Source of the DNA: an uncultured Lachnospiraceae bacterium
GTDB lineage: Bacteria; Bacillota; Clostridia; Lachnospirales; Lachnospiraceae
Direction: 5' to 3'
NCBI GenBank assembly: GCA_934293575.1
Contig: CAKQYU010000001.1
Span: 186,001-250,000, forward strand
DNA length: 64,000 bases
Part shown: one piece after another, positions 6,704 to 15,461 of the stretch
How positions within the stretch are numbered: the stretch's first letter is position 1
Layout of the letters: every line of letters begins with the position of its first letter
Translations under genes and position numbers: made by a program
Notes under the pieces: model-generated
What the model saw: the letters and a program-made list of their open reading frames with translations, nothing else
Database searches by the model: none
What the model was told of the DNA's origin: nothing

Positions 6704-8446
6704 ATGAGTCAGAGTATGGAATTTAACGCACAGAATCTTCAGTACGGGTTTCTTGCCGGTGCAAAACATATTGAAGAAAAGAAAGAATATATTAATGAAC
6801 TGAATGTATTTCCGGTTCCAGACGGAGATACCGGAACGAATATGACACTTACAATTACGGCAGCAGCAAAAGAGGTTGCAGCTATTGAAAATCCAACGTT
6901 TAAGACCGTTACCAAGGCAATGGCTACCGGTTCTTTAAGAGGAGCAAGAGGTAATTCCGGTGTTATATTATCCCAGTTGATACGTGGATTTTGTAAGGAA
7001 CTGGAAGGAAAAGAAGAAGTCAGTATCAGTGATATGGCAGATGGTTTTAATCGTGCGGTGGCAACTGCATATAAGGCAGTTATGAAGCCAAAGGAGGGTA
7101 CGATTTTAACGGTAGCCAAGGGAATGGCAGATAAGGCAATGGAATTAAGTAAAACCGAGACGGATTTTATGGAATTTTCCAGACTTATTATTGAGTATGG
7201 TAGAGAAGTTTTAGATAAAACTCCGGATATGTTACCGGTATTAAAAGAAGCAGGAGTTGTTGATTCCGGCGGAGAAGGTCTTATGACAATTTTAGAAGGT
7301 GCATATGCGGTTCTTTCCGGACAAACTGTCTATGATTTTTCAAAGGGATTTGGTGATACTGCGGTATCTTCTAAACCGGCTCCGGATTCATCGGGTCTTA
7401 ATAAGACAAATTCATTGGGAATTGACAGAAAAGAGATTGATACTTCTCATATCAAATATGGATATTGTACTGAGTTTATCGTAATGATTGAACAGGAATA
7501 CAACAAAGAAATCGAAAAGCAGTTTAAGGCTTATCTTGAGTCGATTGGTGATTCCTTAGTTGTTGTTTCCGATGATGAAATTATCAAAGTTCATGTGCAT
7601 ACCAATCATCCGGGTCTTGCTTTTGAAAGAGGATTGACATATGGTTCTTTAACGAGCATGAAGGTAGATAACATGCGGGAAGAACATAGAGAAAAAGTCA
7701 TCATGGAAGCAGAAAAGATGGCGGCATTGCAGGCACAGGAAAAAGAAGCGCAGGAGTCTGTACAGGAAGATGCTCCGGCACAGACAAAAGAATATGGATT
7801 TATTTCTGTATCGGTTGGAGAGGGTATGAATGATATCTTTAAGGATTTGGGCGTTGATTATCTGATTGAGGGTGGCCAGACGATGAATCCAAGTACAGAA
7901 GATATGTTAAATGCCATTGAACATGTGGATGCAAAGACAATTTATATCTTCCCGAATAACAAAAATATTATTCTGGCTGCAAATCAGACAAGAGATCTGA
8001 CAGAGGACAAAGAGATTGTTGTTGTTCCGTCAAAGACGGCACCTCAGGGTGTGGCAGCTTTGATTGCATTTGATCCAACAAAGAAGATAGAAGATAATTT
8101 AGAAGATATGACAGATGCAATGAGCTGTGTAAAGACAGGTCAGGTTACTTATGCCGTAAGAGATACCAGTATTGATGGTAAGGAAATTAATGCCGGAGAT
8201 ATTATGGGCTTGGATGACGACGGAATTCAGGTTGTATCGACCGACTTAGATCAGACGACAAAAGAATTATTGGCACATATGGTAGATGAGGATTCCGAGT
8301 TGATCAGCATATATTACGGAGCTGACGTAAACGAAGAAGATGCAAAAGCTTTTGCGGATTATGTAGAAGAGACATATGAGGATTGTGATGTGGAATTTAA
8401 TTACGGCGGACAGCCAATCTATTATTATGTCATGTCGGTAGAGTAG
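6704..8446 (+). CDS. fakA: Fatty acid kinase catalytic subunit FakA (YloV, DAK domain)
   Basis: A 580-residue protein. FakA phosphorylates fatty acids held by a FakB carrier, giving acyl-phosphate for phospholipid synthesis. The N-terminal DhaL (ATP-binding) domain carries FPVPDGDTGTNMTLT near residues 36-50, whose aspartates hold Mg-ATP, plus RGARGNSGVILSQL and VDSGGEGLMTILEG. The middle domain includes YGYCTEFIVMIE and the C-terminal region is DegV-like. Length agrees with the family. The gene is coupled to yloU, and a terminator follows 15 bases after the stop. No FakB gene is in the window, so it must be encoded elsewhere. Confidence 0.93.
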   Translation: MSQSMEFNAQNLQYGFLAGAKHIEEKKEYINELNVFPVPDGDTGTNMTLTITAAAKEVAAIENPTFKTVTKAMATGSLRGARGNSGVILSQLIRGFCKELEGKEEVSISDMADGFNRAVATAYKAVMKPKEGTILTVAKGMADKAMELSKTETDFMEFSRLIIEYGREVLDKTPDMLPVLKEAGVVDSGGEGLMTILEGAYAVLSGQTVYDFSKGFGDTAVSSKPAPDSSGLNKTNSLGIDRKEIDTSHIKYGYCTEFIVMIEQEYNKEIEKQFKAYLESIGDSLVVVSDDEIIKVHVHTNHPGLAFERGLTYGSLTSMKVDNMREEHREKVIMEAEKMAALQAQEKEAQESVQEDAPAQTKEYGFISVSVGEGMNDIFKDLGVDYLIEGGQTMNPSTEDMLNAIEHVDAKTIYIFPNNKNIILAANQTRDLTEDKEIVVVPSKTAPQGVAALIAFDPTKKIEDNLEDMTDAMSCVKTGQVTYAVRDTSIDGKEINAGDIMGLDDDGIQVVSTDLDQTTKELLAHMVDEDSELISIYYGADVNEEDAKAFADYVEETYEDCDVEFNYGGQPIYYYVMSVE

Positions 8447-8461
8447 AATTTTATCATTATA

Positions 8462-8490
8462 AAAAGGCATCGTTTTACGGTGCCTTTTCT
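8462..8490 (+). terminator. Terminator after fakA
   Basis: An 11-bp stem with one T·G pair (AAAAGGCATCG with CGGTGCCTTTT, loop TTTTA) followed by TTTTCTT. It separates fakA from recG, although recG has no obvious promoter of its own in the short gap, so some read-through is likely. Confidence 0.75.
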
Positions 8491-8512
8491 TAAACTACGG
8501 GAGATATTTACA

Positions 8513-10537
8513 ATGCCAGAGGTTATAAAGATTACGGATTCCATAGAAAAATTAAATGGTGTTGGACCGAAAATATCCGGTTTGTTTCATAAATTAAGGG
8601 TATATTCAATAGAAGACTTATTAAAGTTATATCCAAGGAATTATCTTGACTATAAGAGACCCTGTGAAATACAGTCTGCTCAGATTGGAGAACGTGTTGT
8701 CGTTAAAGCAGTGATTGATTCCTATGTGGATATAAAAAGAGTAGGTCGTCTGACAATCGTCAGCTGCATAGTGCAGGATGGAACAGGCAGAATAAAACTT
8801 ACCTGGTTTAACTGTCCTTTTTTAAAAAAGACCTTTTATATTGGACAGACTTACATATTTGTGGGAACACTTTCTTATAAGAATAATCAATTGGTGATGG
8901 AACACCCGGAATATTACAAGGTAGACCGGTATGAGAAAATGATAGCAACCTTACAACCGGTGTATCCCCTTACAGAAGGACTGAGTAATAAGGTTGTCAC
9001 AAAGATTGTTACAAAGGCATTACCATATGTTTCCATGATTGAAGATTCGGTTCCGGAGTGCATCTGTAAAAAGTATGGATTGCTTGCGTTAAATGAAGCA
9101 ATAGCCGGAACGCATTTTCCAAAGAATATGGAACACTTGCTGGTTTGCCGGAGACGACTGATTTTTGATGAGTTCTTTTTCTTTTTACTGCATATGCATA
9201 ATTTGAAGGAAAATACGGTAAAGATACAAAATCATTTTATAATAAAGAATTTTGATGCGGTGGATGCATTTATAAAAAAGCTGCCGTTTTCACTTACAAA
9301 GGGGCAGTTAACTACATTTCAGGAAATTAAACAGGATATGATGGGAACGGTTGTTATGAACCGGTTAATTCAGGGGGATGTCGGTTCCGGTAAAACGATA
9401 GTTGCGGAAATGGCAATACTTGCAACGGTTACGAACGGTTATCAGGCGGCATTGATGGCACCTACAGAAGTGCTTGCTATGCAACATTATGAGGGTATTT
9501 CCAACGATTTGCAAAAATTCGGTGTACGGATAAGACTTTTGGTCGGATCAACAAAATTATCCGAAAAAAGAAAGATATATGAAGAACTTGAAAATGGTGA
9601 GATTGATGTCGTGATTGGAACGCAGGCATTAATTCAGGACAAGGTAACCTATCATAATCTTGCCTTGGTAATAACGGATGAACAACATCGATTTGGAGTG
9701 CGGCAAAGAGAAAGCCTGTCCCAAAAGGGAGAGGAACCGCATGTGCTGGTTATGAGTGCAACCCCGATACCAAGGACGCTAGGAATTATTATGTACGGAG
9801 ACTTGGATATTTCTGTCATGAAGGATATGCCGGCAATGCGAAAGCCAATAAAAAATTGCGTGGTTGGACAAAGTTATCGGACAACAGCATATCATTTTAT
9901 GGCAGAACAGATCAAGCAGGGGCATCAGGTATATATTATTTGCCCAATGGTTGGGGAAAGTGAAAATTTGGATGTGGAAAATGTAATCGGATATCAGGCA
10001 TCAATCAGAGAATATTTTTCGAAAAATGTAAAGATATCCTGTTTGCATGGGAAGATGCCGCCGGAAGAGAAAAATCAGATTATGGAGGCATTTCAACGCA
10101 ATGAGATACAGATTTTAGTTTCCACGACAGTAATTGAGGTTGGAATTAATAACCCCAATGCAACGGTGATGATGATAGAAAATGCAGAACGATTCGGACT
10201 TGCACAGTTGCATCAGCTACGGGGAAGAGTCGGAAGAGGGGATGCACAATCCTACTGTATTTTCTTATGCGGAACGGAGAGTAAGGCTGCGAAGGAACGT
10301 TTGGAAATCTTAAACAAATCCAATGATGGTTTTTATATTGCCAACGAAGACTTAAAATTAAGAGGTCCGGGTGATTTCTTTGGAATACGGCAAAGCGGTG
10401 ATTTATTATTTCGTCTTGGGGATATCTATAATGATGCAGACTTGTTAAAACAGGCGAACGAAGCAATTGATTTACTTGAAAAAGAAGATTTTGATTTCCA
10501 TACGGAATTTATGAATCAGGATACCATGATTTTATAA
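8513..10537 (+). CDS. recG: ATP-dependent DNA helicase RecG
   Basis: A 674-residue branch-migration helicase that remodels stalled forks and Holliday junctions. The N-terminal wedge region starts with LNGVGPKISGLFHKL and LLKLYPRNYLDY. An OB-fold follows (KLTWFNCPFLKKTFYIGQ), then the superfamily 2 motor: Walker A GDVGSGKTIVAEM, motif Ia APTEVLAMQHY, motif II DEQHRFGVRQ, motif III SATPIPRTLG, and motif VI QLRGRVGRG. The C-terminal RecG segment EDLKLRGPGDFFGIRQSG is intact. I chose ATG 8513 rather than 8480, because CGGGAGA lies 8 bases before it and the family alignment begins there. Confidence 0.97.
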   Translation: MPEVIKITDSIEKLNGVGPKISGLFHKLRVYSIEDLLKLYPRNYLDYKRPCEIQSAQIGERVVVKAVIDSYVDIKRVGRLTIVSCIVQDGTGRIKLTWFNCPFLKKTFYIGQTYIFVGTLSYKNNQLVMEHPEYYKVDRYEKMIATLQPVYPLTEGLSNKVVTKIVTKALPYVSMIEDSVPECICKKYGLLALNEAIAGTHFPKNMEHLLVCRRRLIFDEFFFFLLHMHNLKENTVKIQNHFIIKNFDAVDAFIKKLPFSLTKGQLTTFQEIKQDMMGTVVMNRLIQGDVGSGKTIVAEMAILATVTNGYQAALMAPTEVLAMQHYEGISNDLQKFGVRIRLLVGSTKLSEKRKIYEELENGEIDVVIGTQALIQDKVTYHNLALVITDEQHRFGVRQRESLSQKGEEPHVLVMSATPIPRTLGIIMYGDLDISVMKDMPAMRKPIKNCVVGQSYRTTAYHFMAEQIKQGHQVYIICPMVGESENLDVENVIGYQASIREYFSKNVKISCLHGKMPPEEKNQIMEAFQRNEIQILVSTTVIEVGINNPNATVMMIENAERFGLAQLHQLRGRVGRGDAQSYCIFLCGTESKAAKERLEILNKSNDGFYIANEDLKLRGPGDFFGIRQSGDLLFRLGDIYNDADLLKQANEAIDLLEKEDFDFHTEFMNQDTMIL

Positions 10538-10563
10538 GATGAGGGTGTAATAAGGAGGATATT

Positions 10564-12048
10564 ATGAAAAACAGTAAAAAAAGATATTTTATTATTTTCT
10601 TGATGATTCTGATGGTTTCATTATGCGGATGTAATAAAGAAAAGGAAGAAATAACATCGACACAGGAGACCCAAAAGGAGACAACGGAACCTACAACACA
10701 AAAAGAAGAAACAAAGGAGACTGCGGATTACAGTTTTACTTTGAACGGTGGAAACAGCTGGGAAAATAACGGAATGATATGTGAACAGTTTGATGGAAAT
10801 ATTAAAAATCAGACAGATGCAGCAGGAAAAGAATGGAAGGTTGTCTTAACGGTTCCGGAGGATGCCAAATTAGAAAACTCGTGGAACGGAAATTATGAGT
10901 TGTCCGGAACAACTTTGACAATTACGCCGGTAGACTATAACCAGGAGATTCCTGCAAAGGGAGATGTGCCGTTTGGATTTATTTTGGATACAAAGGAAAA
11001 ATATTCGCCGGAAGGTAAAATTACTATTTCCGGAGTGGATTATGCAGTTAATGATGATACGGCAAAGACAGTTGCAAGTACAAAAAAGAAATCCGATGAT
11101 AAAAAGAAGGAAAAAGAAACCGCAAAAAAAGATACGACAGGTACACCGTTTGCAAACCATGGAAAACTTTCTGTGGACGGAACGGATCTGGTTGATAAAA
11201 ACGGAAAAAAATATCAATTAAAAGGTGTATCTACACATGGATTGGCATGGTTTCCGGAATATGTGAACAAGGATGCATTTTCCGATTTGCAGGGATATGG
11301 AGTGAATGCAATCCGTCTTGCCATGTATACGGATGAATATGGCGGATATTGTAACGGAGGAGATAAAGAGCAGTTAAAATCATTAATTGATGATGGTGTA
11401 AAGGCGTGTGATGAATTGGGCATGTATGTCATTATCGACTGGCATATTTTAAGTGATAATGATCCGACCACACATATGGATGAGGCACAAAAATTTTTTG
11501 AAGAAATTACAAAAAAATACGCGGATCATGATAATGTGATTTATGAAATCTGCAATGAACCAAACGGTGGCACCACATGGGATACGGTAAAGTCCTATGC
11601 AGAGACAATCATTCCGATTATACGGAAAAATCATAAAGATGCGATTATTATAGTGGGAACACCAACCTGGTCGCAGGATGTGGATATCGCTTCGCAAAAT
11701 CCAATTACAGATGCAGACAATATTATGTACGCTGTTCATTTTTATGCTTCAACACATAAGCAGGAAATCCGTAACAAAGTTGAAACTGCCAGAGAAAACG
11801 GAATCGCAGTGATTGTCAGTGAGTGCAGTATCTGTGAGGCATCGGGAAATGGAACCATTAATTATGATGAGGCACAGGAATGGGCAGATTTGATAGAAGA
11901 AGATAACTTAAGTTTCTTTGCATGGAATTTAAGTAATAAGGATGAGCAGTCTTCCTTGATTAAATCTTCTGTAACAAAAACCTCAGGATTTACAGATGAC
12001 GATTTTTCGGAAACCGGAAAATGGTTTATGGAATTGTGCAGTGAGTAA
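10564..12048 (+). CDS. GH5 cellulase (endoglucanase) lipoprotein
   Basis: A 494-residue surface-anchored glycosidase that should cut internal beta-1,4-glucan bonds. It has a signal peptide and lipobox LCGC with Cys23 as the anchor. A Thr/Glu-rich linker is followed by a carbohydrate-binding-like beta domain (about 55-165, with SWNGNYELSGTTLTITP), then a Lys-rich linker. The GH5 barrel spans about 197-494: R251, H294 in IDWH, the acid/base E332 in CNEPNG, H392/Y394 in VHFYA, and the nucleophile E420 in VSECSICEASGNG. This matches GH5 subfamily 2, but the residue after E420 is Cys where Trp is usual. It follows recG by 26 bases with AAGGAGG before its ATG, so it may be cotranscribed with recG. 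Confidence 0.9.
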   Translation: MKNSKKRYFIIFLMILMVSLCGCNKEKEEITSTQETQKETTEPTTQKEETKETADYSFTLNGGNSWENNGMICEQFDGNIKNQTDAAGKEWKVVLTVPEDAKLENSWNGNYELSGTTLTITPVDYNQEIPAKGDVPFGFILDTKEKYSPEGKITISGVDYAVNDDTAKTVASTKKKSDDKKKEKETAKKDTTGTPFANHGKLSVDGTDLVDKNGKKYQLKGVSTHGLAWFPEYVNKDAFSDLQGYGVNAIRLAMYTDEYGGYCNGGDKEQLKSLIDDGVKACDELGMYVIIDWHILSDNDPTTHMDEAQKFFEEITKKYADHDNVIYEICNEPNGGTTWDTVKSYAETIIPIIRKNHKDAIIIVGTPTWSQDVDIASQNPITDADNIMYAVHFYASTHKQEIRNKVETARENGIAVIVSECSICEASGNGTINYDEAQEWADLIEEDNLSFFAWNLSNKDEQSSLIKSSVTKTSGFTDDDFSETGKWFMELCSE

Positions 12049-12100
12049 TGGCTGGTGTTTTATGTAAACTAATGAAAATTCTGTGAAAGTGTTGAAACTA

Positions 12101-12129
12101 TTGACAAATCAAGGTTTTTTCATTATTCT
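12101..12129 (+). promoter_or_regulatory. Promoter for rsmD-coaD
   Basis: TTGACA, 17 bases, TATTCT, ending 41 bases before the rsmD ATG. The -35 box is a perfect consensus. It gives the rsmD-coaD pair a start independent of recG and the cellulase gene. Confidence 0.75.
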
Positions 12130-12170
12130 TAGAATCGGAATAAAAATTAACGAATAAGCAGGAAGACGGG

Positions 12171-12749
12171 ATGAGAGTAATTGCAGGGAAAGCGAGACGA
12201 TTACAATTAAAAACACCGAAGGGAATGGATACCCGCCCGACAACGGATCGGATTAAGGAAACCTTATTTAATATGCTTCAGGATGAAATATACGGGGTTC
12301 GTTTTTTGGATTTATTTAGTGGAAGCGGTGGTATAGGAATCGAGGCGCTGAGTCGTGGAGCCGGTTATGCTTATTTTGTAGAACAAAACAGGGATGCCTG
12401 TGAAATTATTCAGGAGAATCTGAAAACAACGCATATGGAGCCGGACGCAAGTGTAATGATGTCCTCTGTGCATAATGCAATTTCAACATTGAGCGGACAG
12501 GAAACATTTCATATCGTTTTTATGGATCCACCCTATGGGAAGGGATTGGAAAAAGAGGTTTTAAGAAATCCTTCATTTTTATCCATATTAGAAGATAAAG
12601 CATTGGTAATTGTTGAGGCAGATTTGGATACTGTTTTGACGGCTGAAGATATGCCGGGTTTACATTTACTGAAAGAAAAAATATACAAAACCAATAAACA
12701 TATCTTTTTGGAAAAAACGAATGAAGAAGAAATGAGGATATTAAATTGA
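12171..12749 (+). CDS. rsmD: 16S rRNA (guanine966-N2)-methyltransferase RsmD
   Basis: A 192-residue SAM-dependent methyltransferase that modifies G966 of 16S rRNA in the assembling small subunit. It starts MRVIAGKARRLQLKTPKG, followed by TRPTTDRIKETLFNML. The SAM-binding motif I is FLDLFSGSGGIGIEAL, with the catalytic motif MDPPYGKG (DPPY). Length is normal. Its TGA overlaps the TTG start of coaD by three bases (12747-12749), so the two are translationally coupled; this rsmD-coaD pairing is widely conserved. Confidence 0.96.
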   Translation: MRVIAGKARRLQLKTPKGMDTRPTTDRIKETLFNMLQDEIYGVRFLDLFSGSGGIGIEALSRGAGYAYFVEQNRDACEIIQENLKTTHMEPDASVMMSSVHNAISTLSGQETFHIVFMDPPYGKGLEKEVLRNPSFLSILEDKALVIVEADLDTVLTAEDMPGLHLLKEKIYKTNKHIFLEKTNEEEMRILN

Positions 12750-13231
12750 GCAGAGCAATCTATCCGGGTAGTTTTGATCCGGTTACATTTGGTCATTTGG
12801 ACATAATAAAGCGTTCTACAACGATGTTTGACGAAGTGATTGTCGGTATTTTGAATAACAGTGCAAAGAAACCGTTGTTCACGGTGGAAGAGCGAATGGA
12901 AATGTTAAAAGAAGCCACAAAGGAATTTCAAAATGTGAAGGTGATTTGTTTTGATGGACTTTTGGTTGATTATATGAAGAAAAATGATATTTCTATTATT
13001 GTTCGCGGATTGCGGGCAATTACAGATTTTGATTATGAATTACAGATTGCACAAAGCAATCGAAAAGTAAGTAATGATTGTATTGATACCGTATTTTTAG
13101 CAACCAGTGTAGAATATGCGTATTTAAGTTCCAGTATAGTTCGGGAATATGCCAGTTATAAGACAGATGTTTCGCACTTTGTACCGGCATGCGTAAACCG
13201 AAAGCTAATCGAGCGTTTCGCAGATAAATAA
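12746..13231 (+). CDS. coaD: Phosphopantetheine adenylyltransferase CoaD
   Basis: A 161-residue enzyme that transfers AMP to 4'-phosphopantetheine, the penultimate step of coenzyme A synthesis. The nucleotidyltransferase marks are present: AIYPGSFDPVTFGHLDII (the (T/H)xGH motif) and YLSSSIVREYA near the C-terminus; IVRGLRAITDFDYELQIA is the hexamer and substrate region. The start is TTG at 12746, overlapping the rsmD stop, with GAGG about 7 bases upstream. The rare start codon and the coupling suggest low, rsmD-linked expression. Confidence 0.96.
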   Translation: MSRAIYPGSFDPVTFGHLDIIKRSTTMFDEVIVGILNNSAKKPLFTVEERMEMLKEATKEFQNVKVICFDGLLVDYMKKNDISIIVRGLRAITDFDYELQIAQSNRKVSNDCIDTVFLATSVEYAYLSSSIVREYASYKTDVSHFVPACVNRKLIERFADK

Positions 13232-13272
13232 AGATAATGTTATTTTAGTACAAAAATATGGAGGAATGAAAA

Positions 13273-14556
13273 ATGGCAAGAAGAAGTATTGAAGATGTAA
13301 TGATTGATATCGAGGAATTTTTGGCGGGATGTAAGTCTGCCGGATTTTCATCAAATAAAATTGCAGTTCCGAAAGAGGAATTTGATGAATTGTTTGGAGA
13401 GCTAAAGGTTAAAATTCCGGCTGAAATAGATCGTTGTAAGAAAATAATGCGGAATAAAGAAGCCATTTTGATGAATGCCAGAAAGGAAGCCGATACGATT
13501 CTTGCAGAGGCAAATGTTACTGCCCAGCAATTGATTTCCGAAACAACAATTGTACAGCAGGCAAATCAGCAGGCATATGATACCGTTGAATTTGCAAAAT
13601 CTCAAGCAAATGAAATCGTTGCAAATGCGGTGGCTCAGGCAAATGAAATTCAGTTAGGTGCAATGCAGTACACAAATGATATTATGATGAATCTGCGTAA
13701 TTATATGGAAGCCACAATGAATGCAGAACGTGCAAATTATGAGAATCTGCTTCAGACTTTGAATAATGATTACGTGATTGCAAGTGCCAATTTAGAAGAA
13801 GTACAGACCCAGATTGTTGAGTTTACAGGTGACCCAAACAGAGTTTCAAAAGCACCTGCTATGCGTACATCTTTGGATAATACAGTAAAAGAGGAGCCAA
13901 AGCACAAAACCAGTGTTGCAATGAAAGTAAGACAGGCAGTCGGTATGAAGGAAGAGAAATCTGCTCCGAATAAACCATCCGTTGATTTACCTGATTTTCT
14001 TTCCAGCGGAGAAACGGTTGTTCCAAATGAGACACCGTTAGAGGTCAGTGCAAAAAACGATACAAAGACAGATAATGCGGTACAGATTCCGAATCAATTG
14101 AGAAAAGAAACAGAGAAATCAGTGGCACAGGTTGTTGAAAATTCACCGGTGGCGGAGGCAGCGGCTGCAATGGATCCGATTATGAGTAACTTAGATGAGG
14201 AGTCCGGAGTTGTAGGAACGGTTAAGGTTGCTCCATCTGCAAATATCGATGCGGAAAATGGCGGTGAGAAGAAGGTAAAGAAAAAGATTATCAGGAAGAG
14301 AAATCCGGTTATTCATACACCGCAGACTGCACAGGAGGCAGTTGCAAAGACGGTTGAGGCTGCAGCGGCAAACAAGACAGAAAGAACGGTATATAAGGCA
14401 AACGGAGAGCAGGCAAGAGAAGTGCCACCTATGGAAGGTAATGTAAAACGCGGACCTAGAGTCGGTCGTGGTGATGGAGCGGAAATGGCCGCAACAACTG
14501 AGCCAACGGTTTCTGTCGGCGCAATTGATGATTTATCCATGGAAAAGAAATATTAA
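13273..14556 (+). CDS. Coiled-coil protein, DivIVA/ATP-synthase-b-like N-terminus, disordered tail
   Basis: A 427-residue soluble protein with two parts. Residues about 1-195 form a long heptad-like helix rich in Ala, Gln and Glu (for example ARKEADTILAEANVTAQQLI and FAKSQANEIVANAVAQANEI), resembling DivIVA-type or F0 subunit-b-type stalks. From about 200 to the end it is low-complexity and probably disordered, with Lys/Glu/Pro-rich stretches and a strongly basic KKVKKKIIRKRNP patch. It lacks any membrane segment or enzymatic motif. It lies between coaD and the convergent ylbJ; the stop codons of the two genes overlap by 3-4 bases. I infer a scaffold or division-related role, unproven. Confidence 0.75.
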   Translation: MARRSIEDVMIDIEEFLAGCKSAGFSSNKIAVPKEEFDELFGELKVKIPAEIDRCKKIMRNKEAILMNARKEADTILAEANVTAQQLISETTIVQQANQQAYDTVEFAKSQANEIVANAVAQANEIQLGAMQYTNDIMMNLRNYMEATMNAERANYENLLQTLNNDYVIASANLEEVQTQIVEFTGDPNRVSKAPAMRTSLDNTVKEEPKHKTSVAMKVRQAVGMKEEKSAPNKPSVDLPDFLSSGETVVPNETPLEVSAKNDTKTDNAVQIPNQLRKETEKSVAQVVENSPVAEAAAAMDPIMSNLDEESGVVGTVKVAPSANIDAENGGEKKVKKKIIRKRNPVIHTPQTAQEAVAKTVEAAAANKTERTVYKANGEQAREVPPMEGNVKRGPRVGRGDGAEMAATTEPTVSVGAIDDLSMEKKY

Positions 14557-15434
14557 TAAAAAAATTTATAAAAAGATAACAGTAAGAAGGTACCTGTTGA
14601 TAACAGTAGTTTTATCGACAGGTATTTTTTTGTTGCAACCGGACAGACACATTGAATCTGAAATACGCTGCATAATCCACCAAAGACTGTAAGGAATCCA
14701 ATAATCGGAAGAAAAAATGTGTGGTTTGCAAACGTTGTTTTTAATAGTTGCAGACCTGTTGTGATTTCAAGAAGCGATAATGGAAGTTTTAATAATGTCC
14801 AATGACAGACCGAAAGGAAAATGCTATACAGAATGGAAAACAGAATGACATATATGCCGATTAATGTCATTGTTTTGACTGCGTGAAAAAAGGTATCGGT
14901 AATTGGAAGCACATGCTTCGATATCGGTTGTTTTGTAAGCTTTCTATAATCGTTATCGGTTGTCTTAAGAGATAAAAAAATATATCCGATTACAACCGGA
15001 CCGTAAATACAAAGAGCAAATATACCGAAAGGGATGGATTTGTTAAGGATATGAGTGTATATATATCCGATGATGAACATCGGACTTGCCTGTGAGGAGA
15101 GGGGTAGTAACAAATCTGCACGATTTTTTGAAATTAATTGATTTTGCATTAAATGATTCATGATCGTACCACCGATTGGGTAGCCGCATAGATTACCTAA
15201 AAATAATACAATGATTTCGTAAGTGCGGTTTTTGAAAATCGGAAAAAGCAGGCAAAATAAGTCCTCATAAGCATGAATTTCCGATAAGGCATTGGTTACG
15301 ATGATAAATGGAAGAAGGGACGGAATCAGAACCTGATACCACAGTAAAAGTCCATTTTGTACACCGATAAGAGATGCATCGTGAAAAAATAACAATAACA
15401 ATAAAACAGATAAAACAGAAAAGGTCTTTTTCAT
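14553..15434 (-). CDS. ylbJ: Sporulation integral membrane protein YlbJ
   Basis: A 293-residue multi-pass membrane protein of the YlbJ/nucleoside-recognition family. In Bacillus ylbJ is under sporulation control and its loss blocks late spore development. Marks are the repeated membrane pattern with GLLLWYQVLIPSLLPFII, LGNLCGYPIGGT, and SQASPMFIIGY in the two matching halves of the fold. Its start follows tmcAL by 27 bases on the same strand, the ylbM-ylbJ arrangement known from other Firmicutes. The last 30 codons also contain a terminator read on the other strand. Confidence 0.88.
   Translation of the reverse strand: MKKTFSVLSVLLLLLFFHDASLIGVQNGLLLWYQVLIPSLLPFIIVTNALSEIHAYEDLFCLLFPIFKNRTYEIIVLFLGNLCGYPIGGTIMNHLMQNQLISKNRADLLLPLSSQASPMFIIGYIYTHILNKSIPFGIFALCIYGPVVIGYIFLSLKTTDNDYRKLTKQPISKHVLPITDTFFHAVKTMTLIGIYVILFSILYSIFLSVCHWTLLKLPLSLLEITTGLQLLKTTFANHTFFLPIIGFLTVFGGLCSVFQIQCVCPVATKKYLSIKLLLSTGTFLLLSFYKFFY
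14591..14631 (+). terminator. Plus-strand terminator embedded in the ylbJ 3' coding region
   Basis: A 13-bp stem with one T·G pair (TACCTGTTGATAA with TTATCGACAGGTA, 8-base loop) followed by TTTTTTTG. It ends transcription of the coiled-coil gene 35 bases past its stop, although this DNA also codes for the C-terminal part of YlbJ on the minus strand. Confidence 0.8.
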
Positions 15435-15461
15435 TTTGGCTTTTTTACTAATTGTATGAAA

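Noticed and set aside
12060..12070. TTATGTAAACT, identical to the right arm of the Bacillus dif site
   Set aside because: No matching left arm lies at the 6-base spacing required for a XerC/XerD site, and the sequence is AT-rich, so a chance half site is the simpler reading.
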